NCBI RefSeq assembly: GCF_011634895.1
Contig: NZ_SIRR01000008.1
Span: 62,001 to 126,000 of the forward strand
Source: Rheinheimera pleomorphica
GTDB lineage: Bacteria; Pseudomonadota; Gammaproteobacteria; Enterobacterales; Alteromonadaceae
Length of the DNA: 64,000 bases
Direction: 5' to 3'
Shown piece by piece: positions 23,436 through 32,073 of the stretch. Position numbers and translations under genes: made by a program. The first letter of the stretch is position 1, and each line of letters starts with the position of its first letter. The notes beneath the pieces are model-generated. The model had not been told where the DNA came from. It made no database searches and saw only the letters and a list, made by a program, of their open reading frames with translations.

Positions 23436-23960
23436 ATGACGGCTCCTTATAGCGGTATCGCTGTTGCCAACTCTCTAATAGAAAAAGCCAAGCAAGCAGG
23501 GATCGAAGATGTATCCCCAATGAAGGTGCAAAAATTAGTTTACTACGCTCACGCTTGGTATCTGACGTTTTACCGCAATCCTTTAGTTGAGGATAAAATT
23601 CAAGCGTGGGAGTTTGGTCCTGTTGTGTATGATGTTTACGCTGCCTTTAGACAGTTTGGGAATGCCCCAATTACCTCTAAAGGCCAAGTTCTGAAATTTG
23701 TAGACAATAAAGTTGTTAACGATGAGCCAACAGTCCCTAATGAAGACACCCAAGCTCACAACATATTGGATCAGATTATTACTCTTTACGGGCGATATAA
23801 TGCAGTTCAACTGTCAAATATGACTCATAATTTGGATGAACCTTGGTATTTGATTAAACAAAAGTATCCCAGTGGCATTCCGTATCATGTTGAAATTCCA
23901 AATGAATTAATTGCTAGTTGCTTCACTGAAAAATACAAAAAGCGGGGAGCGGAACATTGA
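23436..23960 (+). CDS. Panacea-domain (DUF4065, SocA/GepA-like) antitoxin
   Basis: Encodes 174 residues from ATG 23436 with GAGGG upstream. Family hallmarks: SPMKVQKLVYYAHAWYLTFY (27-46), IQAWEFGPVVYDVYAAFRQF (about 56-75) and LSNMTHNLDEPWYLIKQKY toward the end. Panacea domains are antitoxins that neutralise many unrelated toxins (PanAT systems); SocA acts as a proteolytic adaptor. The next gene starts inside its stop codon and is the likely partner. Confidence 0.9.
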   Translation: MTAPYSGIAVANSLIEKAKQAGIEDVSPMKVQKLVYYAHAWYLTFYRNPLVEDKIQAWEFGPVVYDVYAAFRQFGNAPITSKGQVLKFVDNKVVNDEPTVPNEDTQAHNILDQIITLYGRYNAVQLSNMTHNLDEPWYLIKQKYPSGIPYHVEIPNELIASCFTEKYKKRGAEH

Positions 23961-24403
23961 ACCAGATCCCTGCTAACGTTATCGGTGAAACGCCATCTTC
24001 TGTCCCAAGTGAGGAAAGTAGAGATGAGTTATCTTTCTATGAACAGAACAAATACTTTGCAGAGCTCAAGCCTGCGCAACAAGTAGCATTCCGATTGCAG
24101 CAAGAAGTTGAGAGAAGTACGTTTCAGTCTACTGAAATAAATAGATTGAACACAGCCCTAAACGCAATAGTAGTCGAAAAAGACAATGCAGTTAGAGAGC
24201 TTGACTCCGTCAGACGTGACAACATAGAAATAAAAGTAAGCTATTTTTTTACGGCAATTCTTGCAGGAGTTGGAGGTGGTTTAATAAGTGCATTTCCAAG
24301 AGACCCTCTTCATAATTTACATGTGGTAGGCTGGATATGTTTGGCTCTGTCTTTTGTATCTCCAGTATTTAGGGCATTTTTAGTTAAACATTGGCAAGGT
24401 TAG
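23957..24403 (+). CDS. Coiled-coil membrane protein, candidate toxin of the Panacea pair
   Basis: Encodes 148 residues from a TTG start overlapping the Panacea stop (TTGA). An N-terminal soluble part with a coiled coil (about 40-95, QEVERSTFQSTEINRLNTAL and following) is joined to two C-terminal hydrophobic segments, SYFFTAILAGVGGGLISAF and VVGWICLALSFVSPVFRAFL. No enzyme motif. In known PanAT pairs several toxins are membrane-active proteins, so this is probably the effector, but that is inference from position. The TTG start and coupling suggest low, controlled expression. Confidence 0.75.
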   Translation: MNQIPANVIGETPSSVPSEESRDELSFYEQNKYFAELKPAQQVAFRLQQEVERSTFQSTEINRLNTALNAIVVEKDNAVRELDSVRRDNIEIKVSYFFTAILAGVGGGLISAFPRDPLHNLHVVGWICLALSFVSPVFRAFLVKHWQG

Positions 24404-24406
24404 TAT

Positions 24407-24482
24407 TTAGCAAAACGCTTTAATCCAGCCCAGCCCAAACCCCACGCGATACTGACAGCACACCTTAGCTGTCTGTATCGCG
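24407..24482 (+). repeat. Cassette-end repeat and start-codon hairpin (copy 1)
   Basis: TTAGCAAAACGCTTTAATC (24407-24425) is repeated exactly at 33242-33260. It is followed by a C-rich stretch and a hairpin of 14-base arms with one mismatch (24445-24458 and 24469-24482) that ends 3 bases before the ATG of the muramidase gene. No ribosome site is seen before that ATG. Confidence 0.75.
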
Positions 24483-24485
24483 TCC

Positions 24486-25028
24486 ATGCAAACACCCGCA
24501 CTTAACACCTACACCATAGATTTTCAGCATGCTGTTGCCTTTGTCCTGGCAAAGGAAGGCGGCTACGTTTGCCACGTCGATGATCCAGGCGGTGAAACCA
24601 ATTTCGGTATATCGAAGAGGGCTTACCCGCGTGAAGATATTCTTAACCTTACTGAGCAGCGCGCTGCTTTTTTGTATCACCGCGATTACTGGCGCACCAC
24701 GCGCTGCCACGAACTGCCAACCGGCGTTACGCTGGCCGTCTTTGATGCCGCCGTGCAGCATGGCCCCGCCACCGCAGCCAAGTTACTACAGGAAATACTC
24801 AGCCTTACCACCGACGGCGTTATCGGCCCTAAAACCCTTATTGCCGCCAGACAGGCCGATACCGAGTGGCTTATTGCCCGTTATGTTTTGCGCCGCGCCA
24901 GGCTGTATGCGCGCATTCAGGCTAAGCATCCTGGGCAAGCCGTGTTTATTGAAGGCTGGTTTAATCGTCTGCGCGACCTTACCAATGCCTGCTGGCAAAT
25001 TGGTTACGCCGGCGCGGGGGCCTCCTAA
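24486..25028 (+). CDS. Endolysin: N-acetylmuramidase of the GH108 type
   Basis: Encodes 180 residues. LAKEGGYVCHVDDPGGETNF carries the catalytic Glu24 in the EGGY motif of GH108; GISKRAYP and YRDYW-like elements follow, and the C-terminal half (LSLTTDGVIGPKTLIAARQA) resembles the predicted peptidoglycan-binding domain that goes with it. It hydrolyses murein to release virions. No signal peptide, so it needs the holin encoded two genes on. The start has no ribosome site and is preceded by a hairpin, so translation may be controlled. Confidence 0.93.
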   Translation: MQTPALNTYTIDFQHAVAFVLAKEGGYVCHVDDPGGETNFGISKRAYPREDILNLTEQRAAFLYHRDYWRTTRCHELPTGVTLAVFDAAVQHGPATAAKLLQEILSLTTDGVIGPKTLIAARQADTEWLIARYVLRRARLYARIQAKHPGQAVFIEGWFNRLRDLTNACWQIGYAGAGAS

Positions 25029-25288
25029 TGGGCCGCAACTGGGATTGGTCATTTAACCAGGGCAAACAGCGACGGCTAGAAGCCGAGGTACTGGCCGACA
25101 AAGCCGGTACCCAATGCAGCCCGCCGCCACTGCATAGCCATGACGCCACCATGCAACACCGCTTTATTGAAGGCTGGAACAGCGTAAGCGCTGTTGATAT
25201 TCAGCGCGCCATTAACCCACCACCCAACATTGGCCAGGCACTGCGCGACAACAAGCGCCTGCGCGACTTACTAAGGATCAACACATGA
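25028..25288 (+). CDS. Small protein of the lysis module
   Basis: Encodes 86 residues; its ATG overlaps the endolysin stop (TAATG). Sequence is polar with SPPPLHSHDATMQHRFIEGW and PPPNIGQALRDNKRLRDLL. No signal peptide, lipobox or membrane segment, hence not an obvious spanin. Unknown; often found between endolysin and holin in Mu-like phages. Confidence 0.75.
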   Translation: MGRNWDWSFNQGKQRRLEAEVLADKAGTQCSPPPLHSHDATMQHRFIEGWNSVSAVDIQRAINPPPNIGQALRDNKRLRDLLRINT

Positions 25289-25836
25289 GCTTATCGCTAC
25301 TTGCCAGCGCGTTACTCAGCCTGGGGCCAGAGGCCATTAAATTTATCGGTGCCAAGCTGGGCAAAAGCAAAGTGGCTGAGCTGGCAGCCGATGTGGTAAC
25401 AGTGGTGGGCAATAATTACGTTAACCCGGAGGCACAGCAATCCGCGCTGGAGCAACACCTTAAGCACTTAAACCCAGCTGAGTTAGACGAGCTGCTAAGC
25501 ATGCGGGCCACGCTGGAGCAAGAAGCCACAAAGCGCCATCAGGCTACGCAGGCCACTATTCAAAACGGCGATAACGCCCAGGATCAATACATTCGCCAAA
25601 CCAGGCCATTGCTGGCCAGGCTTTCAATGTACGCCAGCATTTTCTATGCCTTCGGCTTTGAGGCGCTTGCCGCCGCCGGTACCGGCGACGGTGCCAGCTT
25701 TGATGTGCTGTTATGGCTTTTTACCCCGGCACTAACCTATATGGGCCTGCGCACCATCGACGGTTTTGCACCCTATTCCAAATCGTCCGGCGACAAAACC
25801 GCCGGGGCGTTATCCGCAATTATTAAACGGAAGTAG
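25285..25836 (+). CDS. Holin of the 3TM (GTA holin) family
   Basis: Encodes 183 residues. A soluble helical N-terminus (to ~105) is followed by QTRPLLARLSMYASIFYAFG, which opens the hydrophobic part with segments near 112-130 and 140-155, and SSGDKTAGALSAIIKRK at the end. This layout fits the family of 3TM holins of gene-transfer agents and Mu-like phages. It would open the inner membrane for the endolysin. Overlaps the previous gene by 4 bp. Confidence 0.85.
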   Translation: MSLSLLASALLSLGPEAIKFIGAKLGKSKVAELAADVVTVVGNNYVNPEAQQSALEQHLKHLNPAELDELLSMRATLEQEATKRHQATQATIQNGDNAQDQYIRQTRPLLARLSMYASIFYAFGFEALAAAGTGDGASFDVLLWLFTPALTYMGLRTIDGFAPYSKSSGDKTAGALSAIIKRK

Positions 25837-25839
25837 TAC

Positions 25840-26073
25840 ATGCCAGACCTATTAGACAGAGCTGCCGAGTTAGAGCAGCGCCAACGCGATCAGGCGCTTA
25901 AAGCCGCGCTTAATCGACCTAAAGCAGTAGAAGTTAACAGCGGCGAACCGCGTTACTGCTGCGACTGCGCAGAGCAAATAGCCACACAACGCCTGGTTAT
26001 GGTGCCTTACGCCATGCGTTGCACCGATTGCCAAACCATAGCTGAACAACGGGAGAAGCAACTGTATGGATAG
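25840..26073 (+). CDS. TraR/DksA-type zinc-finger protein
   Basis: A 77-residue protein with a four-cysteine zinc finger, CCDC (40-43) and CTDC (61-64), preceded by a short helical N-terminus. TraR/DksA-like proteins bind the secondary channel of RNA polymerase and shift promoter choice. Short versions are common in Mu-like and P2-like phages, close to lysis genes. Confidence 0.9.
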   Translation: MPDLLDRAAELEQRQRDQALKAALNRPKAVEVNSGEPRYCCDCAEQIATQRLVMVPYAMRCTDCQTIAEQREKQLYG

Positions 26074-26407
26074 CTGGAACTATGCCGAGCTTAAGTTTTG
26101 GTTTGACGTGCTGCAGTGGCTGGTAACTATTGGTCTTGGCTTTTGGGTATGGATAAGCCGCGCCCCGCGTGAAAACAAACAGGCCATAGCCGAGCTCGAA
26201 GCACGTTTGAAAAAAAGTGAAGCCGAACAGGAAAAGCTGCAGGTTCGCCTGGAGTACCTACCTACCAAAGAAGAGCTACACCAGATGGGAAAAGAATTAA
26301 GCGGCTTGGCATCAAAGCTGGACAGCTCAGCCGGGCGCATGAAAGCCATCGAAAACAAATTGGATTTACTGATCGAGAATGAACTAAGGGGAAACCATGC
26401 TCGCTGA
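26066..26407 (+). CDS. DUF2730 protein: membrane anchor with coiled coil
   Basis: Encodes 113 residues. One membrane segment, WFDVLQWLVTIGLGFWVWIS (about 11-30), then a coiled coil from ~38 to 105 (IAELEARLKKSEAEQEKLQV). Matches DUF2730 (Mu gp25-like), which stands between the lysis genes and the small terminase in Mu-like phages. It might function as an inner-membrane spanin-like part, but this is unproven. Confidence 0.88.
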   Translation: MDSWNYAELKFWFDVLQWLVTIGLGFWVWISRAPRENKQAIAELEARLKKSEAEQEKLQVRLEYLPTKEELHQMGKELSGLASKLDSSAGRMKAIENKLDLLIENELRGNHAR

Positions 26408-26690
26408 ACTGATGAGAGAACACCAACGCCTGGTGATCTTGCGGCTGCTGTCAGAGGATTCCGGCTACGACCTTAACGAATCCATATTGCACGACGGCAT
26501 TAACGCAATGGGGTTAGACATTACCCGCGACGGCCTGCGCACTCAGCTGGCTTGGCTGGTTGAGCAAGGGCTAATTACGCTTTCAAGCGTTGGTAACATT
26601 CAGCTGGCACACCTTACCAGCCGCGGTTTAGACGTTGCCACAGGCCGCGCCCGCGTACCAGGTATTAAACGCCCTTCACCCACCAACTGA
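26397..26690 (+). CDS. Mu gp26-like winged-helix protein
   Basis: Encodes 97 residues: MLAELMREHQRLVILRLLSE then GLRTQLAWLVEQGLITL and IQLAHLTSRGLDVATGRARV. The pattern is that of an ArsR-like winged helix found in the gp26 family of Mu-like phages. Position directly before the terminase genes suggests a role in packaging or late control. Overlaps the previous gene by 11 bp. Confidence 0.85.
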   Translation: MLAELMREHQRLVILRLLSEDSGYDLNESILHDGINAMGLDITRDGLRTQLAWLVEQGLITLSSVGNIQLAHLTSRGLDVATGRARVPGIKRPSPTN

Positions 26691-26698
26691 GGCCCGCC

Positions 26699-27280
26699 AT
26701 GAATGACAAAATTACCCGTGGCCGCCGCAGTAAAATAGACCTGCTACCCGAAGAGATCCGGCGCGAGCTGGACGCCAAACTGCGCGATGGCCGCTTAACC
26801 CAGCAAGAAGTGCTCGACTATATCAACGACCTGATAGAGCAAAGCCAGCTGCCGCCCGATGAAAAAGAGCAGCTTAAAATCAGCCGCTCTGGCCTTAACC
26901 GTTACAGCACCCAAATGGAAACCATCGGCAAAGACCTGCGCGAACTGCGCGAGGTGTCTAACGCCCTGGTAGCGCAGCTGGGCGACAAGCCAACCGGTGA
27001 CGTAAGCCGGATGATTTTAGAGATAGGCCGCACTCAGCTGTTTAAAGCCATGATGAGCCAGAGCAGCAGTGAGGAAATGGACATAGGCATGATTAAAGAC
27101 GCCATGCTTGCCGCCCAGCGCCTGGAAGCCGCCGCCATGCACAGCCATAAGCGGGAAAAAGAGATCCGCCAGCTGTTTGCTGCCGAAGCCGCAGAAGCTG
27201 CCGAGAAAGTGGCCAGCCAGCAAGGGCTTACCGCTGAGGGCGTAGCCGCATTAAAACGCGAAATACTGGGTATTGCCTGA
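26699..27280 (+). CDS. Small terminase subunit (DUF3486, Mu gp27-like)
   Basis: Encodes 193 residues. RGRRSKIDLLPEEIRRELDA is the conserved N-terminal DNA-binding start of DUF3486; the rest is helical (QMETIGKDLRELREVSNALV; GMIKDAMLAAQRLEAAAM). It recognises the packaging site near the phage left end. TGATG overlap with the large subunit. Confidence 0.92.
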   Translation: MNDKITRGRRSKIDLLPEEIRRELDAKLRDGRLTQQEVLDYINDLIEQSQLPPDEKEQLKISRSGLNRYSTQMETIGKDLRELREVSNALVAQLGDKPTGDVSRMILEIGRTQLFKAMMSQSSSEEMDIGMIKDAMLAAQRLEAAAMHSHKREKEIRQLFAAEAAEAAEKVASQQGLTAEGVAALKREILGIA

Positions 27281-28869
27281 TGAACCAAACCGCTATCGCC
27301 CAGGCTGTTGGCCATAACGTTGATGCCTATGTATCTCAGGTGGCCCAGTTTAACCCCGCAGAGGTGCTGCTGGGCTACCAAAAGCGTTGGGTAGCAGATG
27401 ACAGCCCGCTAAAAATTGCCGAAAAGTCACGCCGTACCGGCTTAACCTGGGCAGAAGCTGCCGACGCGGTTTTGTGTGCCAGCTTGCGCCGTGACAATGG
27501 CGGCTGTAACCACTTCTACGTTGGCAGCAACAAGGAAATGGCCCGCGAGTTTATCGAAGCTGCGGCAATGTGGGCGCGGGTATTTAACAAAGCCGGCTCA
27601 GAAATTCAGGAAGAAATCTTTGTCGACGACGGCAAAGACGGCAAAGAGATCCTGACCTTTGTTATTCACTTTGCCAGCGGCTTTAAAATTCAGGCATTAA
27701 GCTCTAACCCGGCTAACCTGCGCGGTATGCAGGGTAACGTAACCATAGACGAAGCGGCATTCCATGAGCGCCTGGCTGAGGTATTAAAGGCCGCCCTGGC
27801 ACTTACCATGTGGGGCAGTAAAGTACGTTTAATCAGTACCCACAACGGCATAGATAACCTGTTTAACCAGCTTATCCAGGACAGCCGCGCCGGCAAAAAA
27901 CGCTACAGCGTACACACCATAACGCTGGACGATGCCTGCCGCGAAGGCTTGTACCAGCGCATTTGTCAAATCCGTAAAAAGGACTGGAGCCAGCAAGCCG
28001 AAGACGAGTGGAAAAACGGTCTGCTTAAAGACACCGCCACCGAAGAAGACGCACTGGAGGAATACTTCTGTGTGCCCAAGGCTGGCAGCGGTGTTTACTT
28101 AAAGCGCGTGCTGATAGAGCGCGCCATGGTTGCCGATAAAAGCATCCCGGTTGTGCGCTACACCAGCCCGAAAGATTTTGAATTACTGCCAGAATATGCC
28201 CGCAAACGCCAGGTTGAAGAATGGTGTAACGACGTTTTAAAACCGCTTTTAAACAGCTTAAACCCACAGCACCGCCATGTATTTGGCGAAGACTTTGCCC
28301 GCAAAGGCGACTTGTCGGTGTTTGTGCCGCTGGAAATTAAGCCCGACCTGAGCAAACGCACACCCTTTGTGCTGGAGCTGGTAAATGCCACCTATGACGC
28401 CCAGCGACAAATATTGTTTTACCTGCTGTCTGGTCTGCCACGGTTTACTGCTGCTGCCTTTGATGCCACGGGTAACGGTGGTTACCTGGCCGAGGCTGCG
28501 CAGCTGCGTTACGGCAGCCAGATGGTCGATACCGTGATGCTTAGCGCTGCCTGGTACCGCGAATGGATGCCTAAGCTAAAGGCCGAGTTTGACGATGGCA
28601 ACATAGAAATACCCCGGCACATGGACATTCTGGACGACTTAACCAAAATCCAGATCCGCAACGGCATACCGCAAATTGAGAAAGGCAGCGGCAAAGGTAG
28701 CGATGGCCAGCAGCGCCACGGCGACTTTGCCGTAGCACTGGCAATGGCAATACGCGCCAGCTGGATGGACGGCAGCGAAATTGCCTTTACCCCTGTTATC
28801 CCGGTTAGCCAGTTCGACGAACGCTACCAGGACAACGACAACCCCACCTTTGACAGAGGCTGTTTCTGA
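27280..28869 (+). CDS. Large terminase subunit (Mu gp28-like)
   Basis: Encodes 529 residues. ATPase part: EKSRRTGLTWAEA (48-60) in place of the classic Walker A and NVTIDEAAFHE (153-163) as Walker B with catalytic Glu. Nuclease part: FGEDFARKGDLSVFVPLEI, FDATGNGG and RHGDFAVALAMAI hold the RNase H-like acidic residues. It drives headful DNA packaging, including host flanks in Mu-type phages. Confidence 0.96.
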   Translation: MNQTAIAQAVGHNVDAYVSQVAQFNPAEVLLGYQKRWVADDSPLKIAEKSRRTGLTWAEAADAVLCASLRRDNGGCNHFYVGSNKEMAREFIEAAAMWARVFNKAGSEIQEEIFVDDGKDGKEILTFVIHFASGFKIQALSSNPANLRGMQGNVTIDEAAFHERLAEVLKAALALTMWGSKVRLISTHNGIDNLFNQLIQDSRAGKKRYSVHTITLDDACREGLYQRICQIRKKDWSQQAEDEWKNGLLKDTATEEDALEEYFCVPKAGSGVYLKRVLIERAMVADKSIPVVRYTSPKDFELLPEYARKRQVEEWCNDVLKPLLNSLNPQHRHVFGEDFARKGDLSVFVPLEIKPDLSKRTPFVLELVNATYDAQRQILFYLLSGLPRFTAAAFDATGNGGYLAEAAQLRYGSQMVDTVMLSAAWYREWMPKLKAEFDDGNIEIPRHMDILDDLTKIQIRNGIPQIEKGSGKGSDGQQRHGDFAVALAMAIRASWMDGSEIAFTPVIPVSQFDERYQDNDNPTFDRGCF

Positions 28870-30434
28870 TGATCTACGAGCAAAATGGCGTTCGCTTTCG
28901 TATCCGCGAAAAGCAGCTAAGCACCAAACAAACCAAAGACGAAAACGCCTACGCAGCACAGCTGCGGCGCGAATTTGCCGACCACCCCAGCAGTGGCTTA
29001 ACCCCGGCAAAGCTGGCTAATATCCTGCGCGAGGCAGAGCAAGGCAACCTGCTGCACCAGTGCTGGCTAGCCGAAGACATTGAAGAAAAAGACGGCCATA
29101 TCGCCGCCGAGTTATTTAAGCGCAAAATGGCCATGAGCACAGTGCCTTACAGCATTGAGCCACCACGCAACGCCAGCGCCGCTGAGAAAGCCGACGCGGC
29201 AAACATTACCGATATGCTGCGCGATATTGAAGACTGGGAAGACGTGATCTTTAGCCTGGCTGATGGCGTGCATAAAGGCTTTAGCAATATTGAATTTGAG
29301 TGGCAGCGCCACGGTGGTTTTCAGGTACCTATAGGGTTTGAGCATAGGCCAGCGTCCTGGTTTACGCTGGATCAACACGACCAGAACAAACTGCTATTGC
29401 GCGACGGTGCCCTGGGCGAAGAGCTGCGCCCGCTTAACTGGTTGCAACACCGCCACCCGGCTAAGTCGGGCTATGTCGCCCGTATGGGCCTGGTGCGGCA
29501 ATTAGCCTGGCCGTTTATTTTTAAGAACTACTCCGTACGGGATCTGGCCGAGTTTCTGGAAATTTACGGCATACCTATCCGCGTGGGCAAGTACCCAAGC
29601 GGCGCGACAGATCCAGAGAAAAACAGCCTGATGAATGCCGTGCTCAGTGTTGGCCATAACGGTGCCGGTATTATGCCAAAGGGCATGGAGTTGGACTTTC
29701 ACGAAGCGGCCAAAGGTGGTGGCGAGCCGTTTATGACCATGATTGCCTGGTGCGAGCGCATTCAAAGCAAGGTTATCTTAGGCCAAACGCTGAGCGCTGA
29801 AGTGGGCAACAGTGGCAGCCAGGCACTGGGTAACGTGCATGATGGCATACGCCAGGAAATACGCGACCACGACTTACGCCAGTTAGCCGGCACTTTAAAC
29901 CGTGATCTTATCCTGCCAATGTACCTGCTTAACGGCAAAAGCTATACCGGAGACGTTAAGCGCAAGCCTCGCCTGGTGTTTGATACCACCGAGCCGGAAG
30001 ACCTGCGCGATCTGGCTTACCCGCTGCGGGCCTTTGTCGGTATGGGTATGAAAATTGGTACCAGTTGGCTGCATGAAAAAACCAAGATCCCCCAGCCCAA
30101 AGAGGGTGAGCCTGTACTGCAAATACTGGAAAACGCCCCACAGCCACCGGCACAGCTTACCGGCTTTGCTGCACTAAAAGCGGTAACACAAGAACAGCCA
30201 GACACCGCAGACAAGCTGCTCAAACAGCTGCAAAGCAAGGCCAAGCCGGCAGTGGATAAACTGCTAAAACCCATTCAGGACATGGTAGACAACGCCAGCA
30301 GCCTGGAAGAGCTGCTGGACGATCTGCTAACACTGGAAGGCACCCTGGACGAAACCGAACTAGCCGCCGTTATGCAGCAAGCCTTTGCCGCCGCCGAACT
30401 GGCTGGCCGCTTTGACGTGGAGCAAGGCGACTAA
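28869..30434 (+). CDS. Portal protein (DUF935, Mu gp29-like)
   Basis: Encodes 521 residues. Typical DUF935 features: LTPAKLANILREAEQGNLLH, QCWLAEDIEEKDGHIAAELF and PFIFKNYSVRDLAEFLEIYG with RVGKYPSGAT. Forms the dodecameric DNA gate at the head vertex. TGATG-type overlap with the terminase, and its own stop overlaps the MuF start. Confidence 0.95.
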   Translation: MIYEQNGVRFRIREKQLSTKQTKDENAYAAQLRREFADHPSSGLTPAKLANILREAEQGNLLHQCWLAEDIEEKDGHIAAELFKRKMAMSTVPYSIEPPRNASAAEKADAANITDMLRDIEDWEDVIFSLADGVHKGFSNIEFEWQRHGGFQVPIGFEHRPASWFTLDQHDQNKLLLRDGALGEELRPLNWLQHRHPAKSGYVARMGLVRQLAWPFIFKNYSVRDLAEFLEIYGIPIRVGKYPSGATDPEKNSLMNAVLSVGHNGAGIMPKGMELDFHEAAKGGGEPFMTMIAWCERIQSKVILGQTLSAEVGNSGSQALGNVHDGIRQEIRDHDLRQLAGTLNRDLILPMYLLNGKSYTGDVKRKPRLVFDTTEPEDLRDLAYPLRAFVGMGMKIGTSWLHEKTKIPQPKEGEPVLQILENAPQPPAQLTGFAALKAVTQEQPDTADKLLKQLQSKAKPAVDKLLKPIQDMVDNASSLEELLDDLLTLEGTLDETELAAVMQQAFAAAELAGRFDVEQGD

Positions 30435-31885
30435 TGGCAACTGCTGAGTATGGTTCTTTGCCGTTTGATGCGGCTATCGCGTACTTTCGCAAAAAGATAA
30501 ACCTGCCCAGCGAGCGCTGGACAGACATTTGGCGCCAGCAGAATGATGTCGCCTTCACCGTCGCCGGTGCACTGAAAACAGATTTACTGGCAGATATGCG
30601 CGCTGCTGTGGATGCAGCCATAGCCAATGGCAAAAGCTTAACCTGGTTTAAAAGTGAGTTTAAAAACATAGTAAAACGCTATGGCTGGGAGCACACAGGC
30701 GATGCTGCCTGGCGTGCGAATGTGATTTACGGCACCAACATGCGCCAGGCATACAATGCTGGCCGGCACCAGCAGCTGCAACAGTTTGAGTTTTGGCGCT
30801 ACAAGCATGGCGACAGCCTTTACCCACGGCTAGACCACTTAAAGCATGACGGCCTGGTACTGCCCAAAAGCAGCCCGTTCTGGCAAGTGTGGTTCCCGCA
30901 AAATGGCTGGGGCTGTAAGTGCAAAGTATTTGGTGAAACTGCCGCCAGTGTTAAGCGTAAAGGCTTAACCGTAAGCGCTGAGCCAGAAATTAAATACCGC
31001 GACTGGATAGACAAGAAAACCGGGGAATTGCAGCAGGTGCCAGTAGGTATTGATCCGGGCTTTGACTATGCACCGGGTACCAGCTCGCCGGTTGAGCGGG
31101 TAAAAGCCCAGGTAGCCGCCAAACCTAAACTGGCAGAGCGCCTGCCAGGGCGTATCGTACCCAGCGCATTTAGCACGGTTAAGGGCGTTACGGCAGACGG
31201 TATAGATGCGCTTTTAACCAAGCTTGAAGCGCCACAGCTGGACGCGCTAAACGGCTTTATGCAGGCCAAAGCCACCAAAACCATAGTGGTTAAACAAACC
31301 GAAATGAGCCGTGGTAAAAAGTCTGCTGCGCTGGCTAAGCCGATTGCTGAATACCTTGGCGTCGACGAATACTATGCACAGTTGAAATTCACCAGCCGCT
31401 CCCCTGCCCGCGTTGGCGGCTTTACCGCCATGAGTTGGGAGCATATTGTGGTTAAAGCCAAAGCCAACGATAAGCTAAGTACCGTCGACATGGCCAAGGT
31501 TCAGCAAGTGGCCAGTGAGGTAGTTAAAGATGCAGCAGAAAACAAAGGGCCGCATATCTTTGGAACAACCGACAAACAGTTTAAACGGCACTGGACAGTT
31601 AGCGAACTGGTAGAGAAAAGGCTTGGCGAAAGTGCTAGATTAATTTCTACCTGGCTGCATGAGCTTGGCCATCAGGTACATTACTATGCAGGCGCACCAG
31701 ACTATCCCGCTAATGCCAGCTGGGTAACTTACTACGCCGCGACCAACAAGTACGAAAGCTTTGCCGAGGCATTCACAGCCTGGATGCTGGCACCAGACGC
31801 CCTAAAGCAATGGCAGCCTGAGCTTTATAGCTATCTGGAACAGCAAATAGACAAGGCCACTAAGGCCAGGAGTAAAACCCGATGA
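30434..31885 (+). CDS. MuF-type minor head protein fused to a zincin-like metallopeptidase
   Basis: Encodes 483 residues. Residues 1-~215 are the Phage_Mu_F head domain (RANVIYGTNMRQAYNAGRHQ; WFPQNGWGCKCKVFGETAAS). A linker is followed by a C-terminal domain with ISTWLHELGHQVHYYAGAP, where HELGH is at 409-413, and downstream NKYESFAEAFTAWM as likely third-ligand region, the pattern of zincin metallopeptidases. MuF proteins carrying C-terminal toxin or peptidase domains are delivered with the phage DNA; this domain may be an injected effector or act in maturation. Mu gp30 lacks it. Confidence 0.88.
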   Translation: MATAEYGSLPFDAAIAYFRKKINLPSERWTDIWRQQNDVAFTVAGALKTDLLADMRAAVDAAIANGKSLTWFKSEFKNIVKRYGWEHTGDAAWRANVIYGTNMRQAYNAGRHQQLQQFEFWRYKHGDSLYPRLDHLKHDGLVLPKSSPFWQVWFPQNGWGCKCKVFGETAASVKRKGLTVSAEPEIKYRDWIDKKTGELQQVPVGIDPGFDYAPGTSSPVERVKAQVAAKPKLAERLPGRIVPSAFSTVKGVTADGIDALLTKLEAPQLDALNGFMQAKATKTIVVKQTEMSRGKKSAALAKPIAEYLGVDEYYAQLKFTSRSPARVGGFTAMSWEHIVVKAKANDKLSTVDMAKVQQVASEVVKDAAENKGPHIFGTTDKQFKRHWTVSELVEKRLGESARLISTWLHELGHQVHYYAGAPDYPANASWVTYYAATNKYESFAEAFTAWMLAPDALKQWQPELYSYLEQQIDKATKARSKTR

Positions 31886-32073
31886 TGTTACTTCAAAAAG
31901 CCCAGTCGTTACTTGCCGGTGAAATAACACTGGATACTATCCGCCAGCTGGACAAACTGAATAACGAGGCCAGCGGCCAAGAGCAGGATTATATCGCTGA
32001 ACTATTTGAAGGTATCTATGCTGCCGCCAGTGAAGAGGTATTACGCCAGGCGTACGACGAGGGCTTGCTGTAA
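31882..32073 (+). CDS. Small hypothetical phage protein
   Basis: Encodes 63 residues, acidic and helical (QKAQSLLAGEITLDTIRQLD). Coupled by 4-bp overlap to MuF and by 1 bp to the next gene. It could be an immunity or chaperone partner of the MuF C-terminal metallopeptidase, judging only from position. Confidence 0.65.
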   Translation: MMLLQKAQSLLAGEITLDTIRQLDKLNNEASGQEQDYIAELFEGIYAAASEEVLRQAYDEGLL

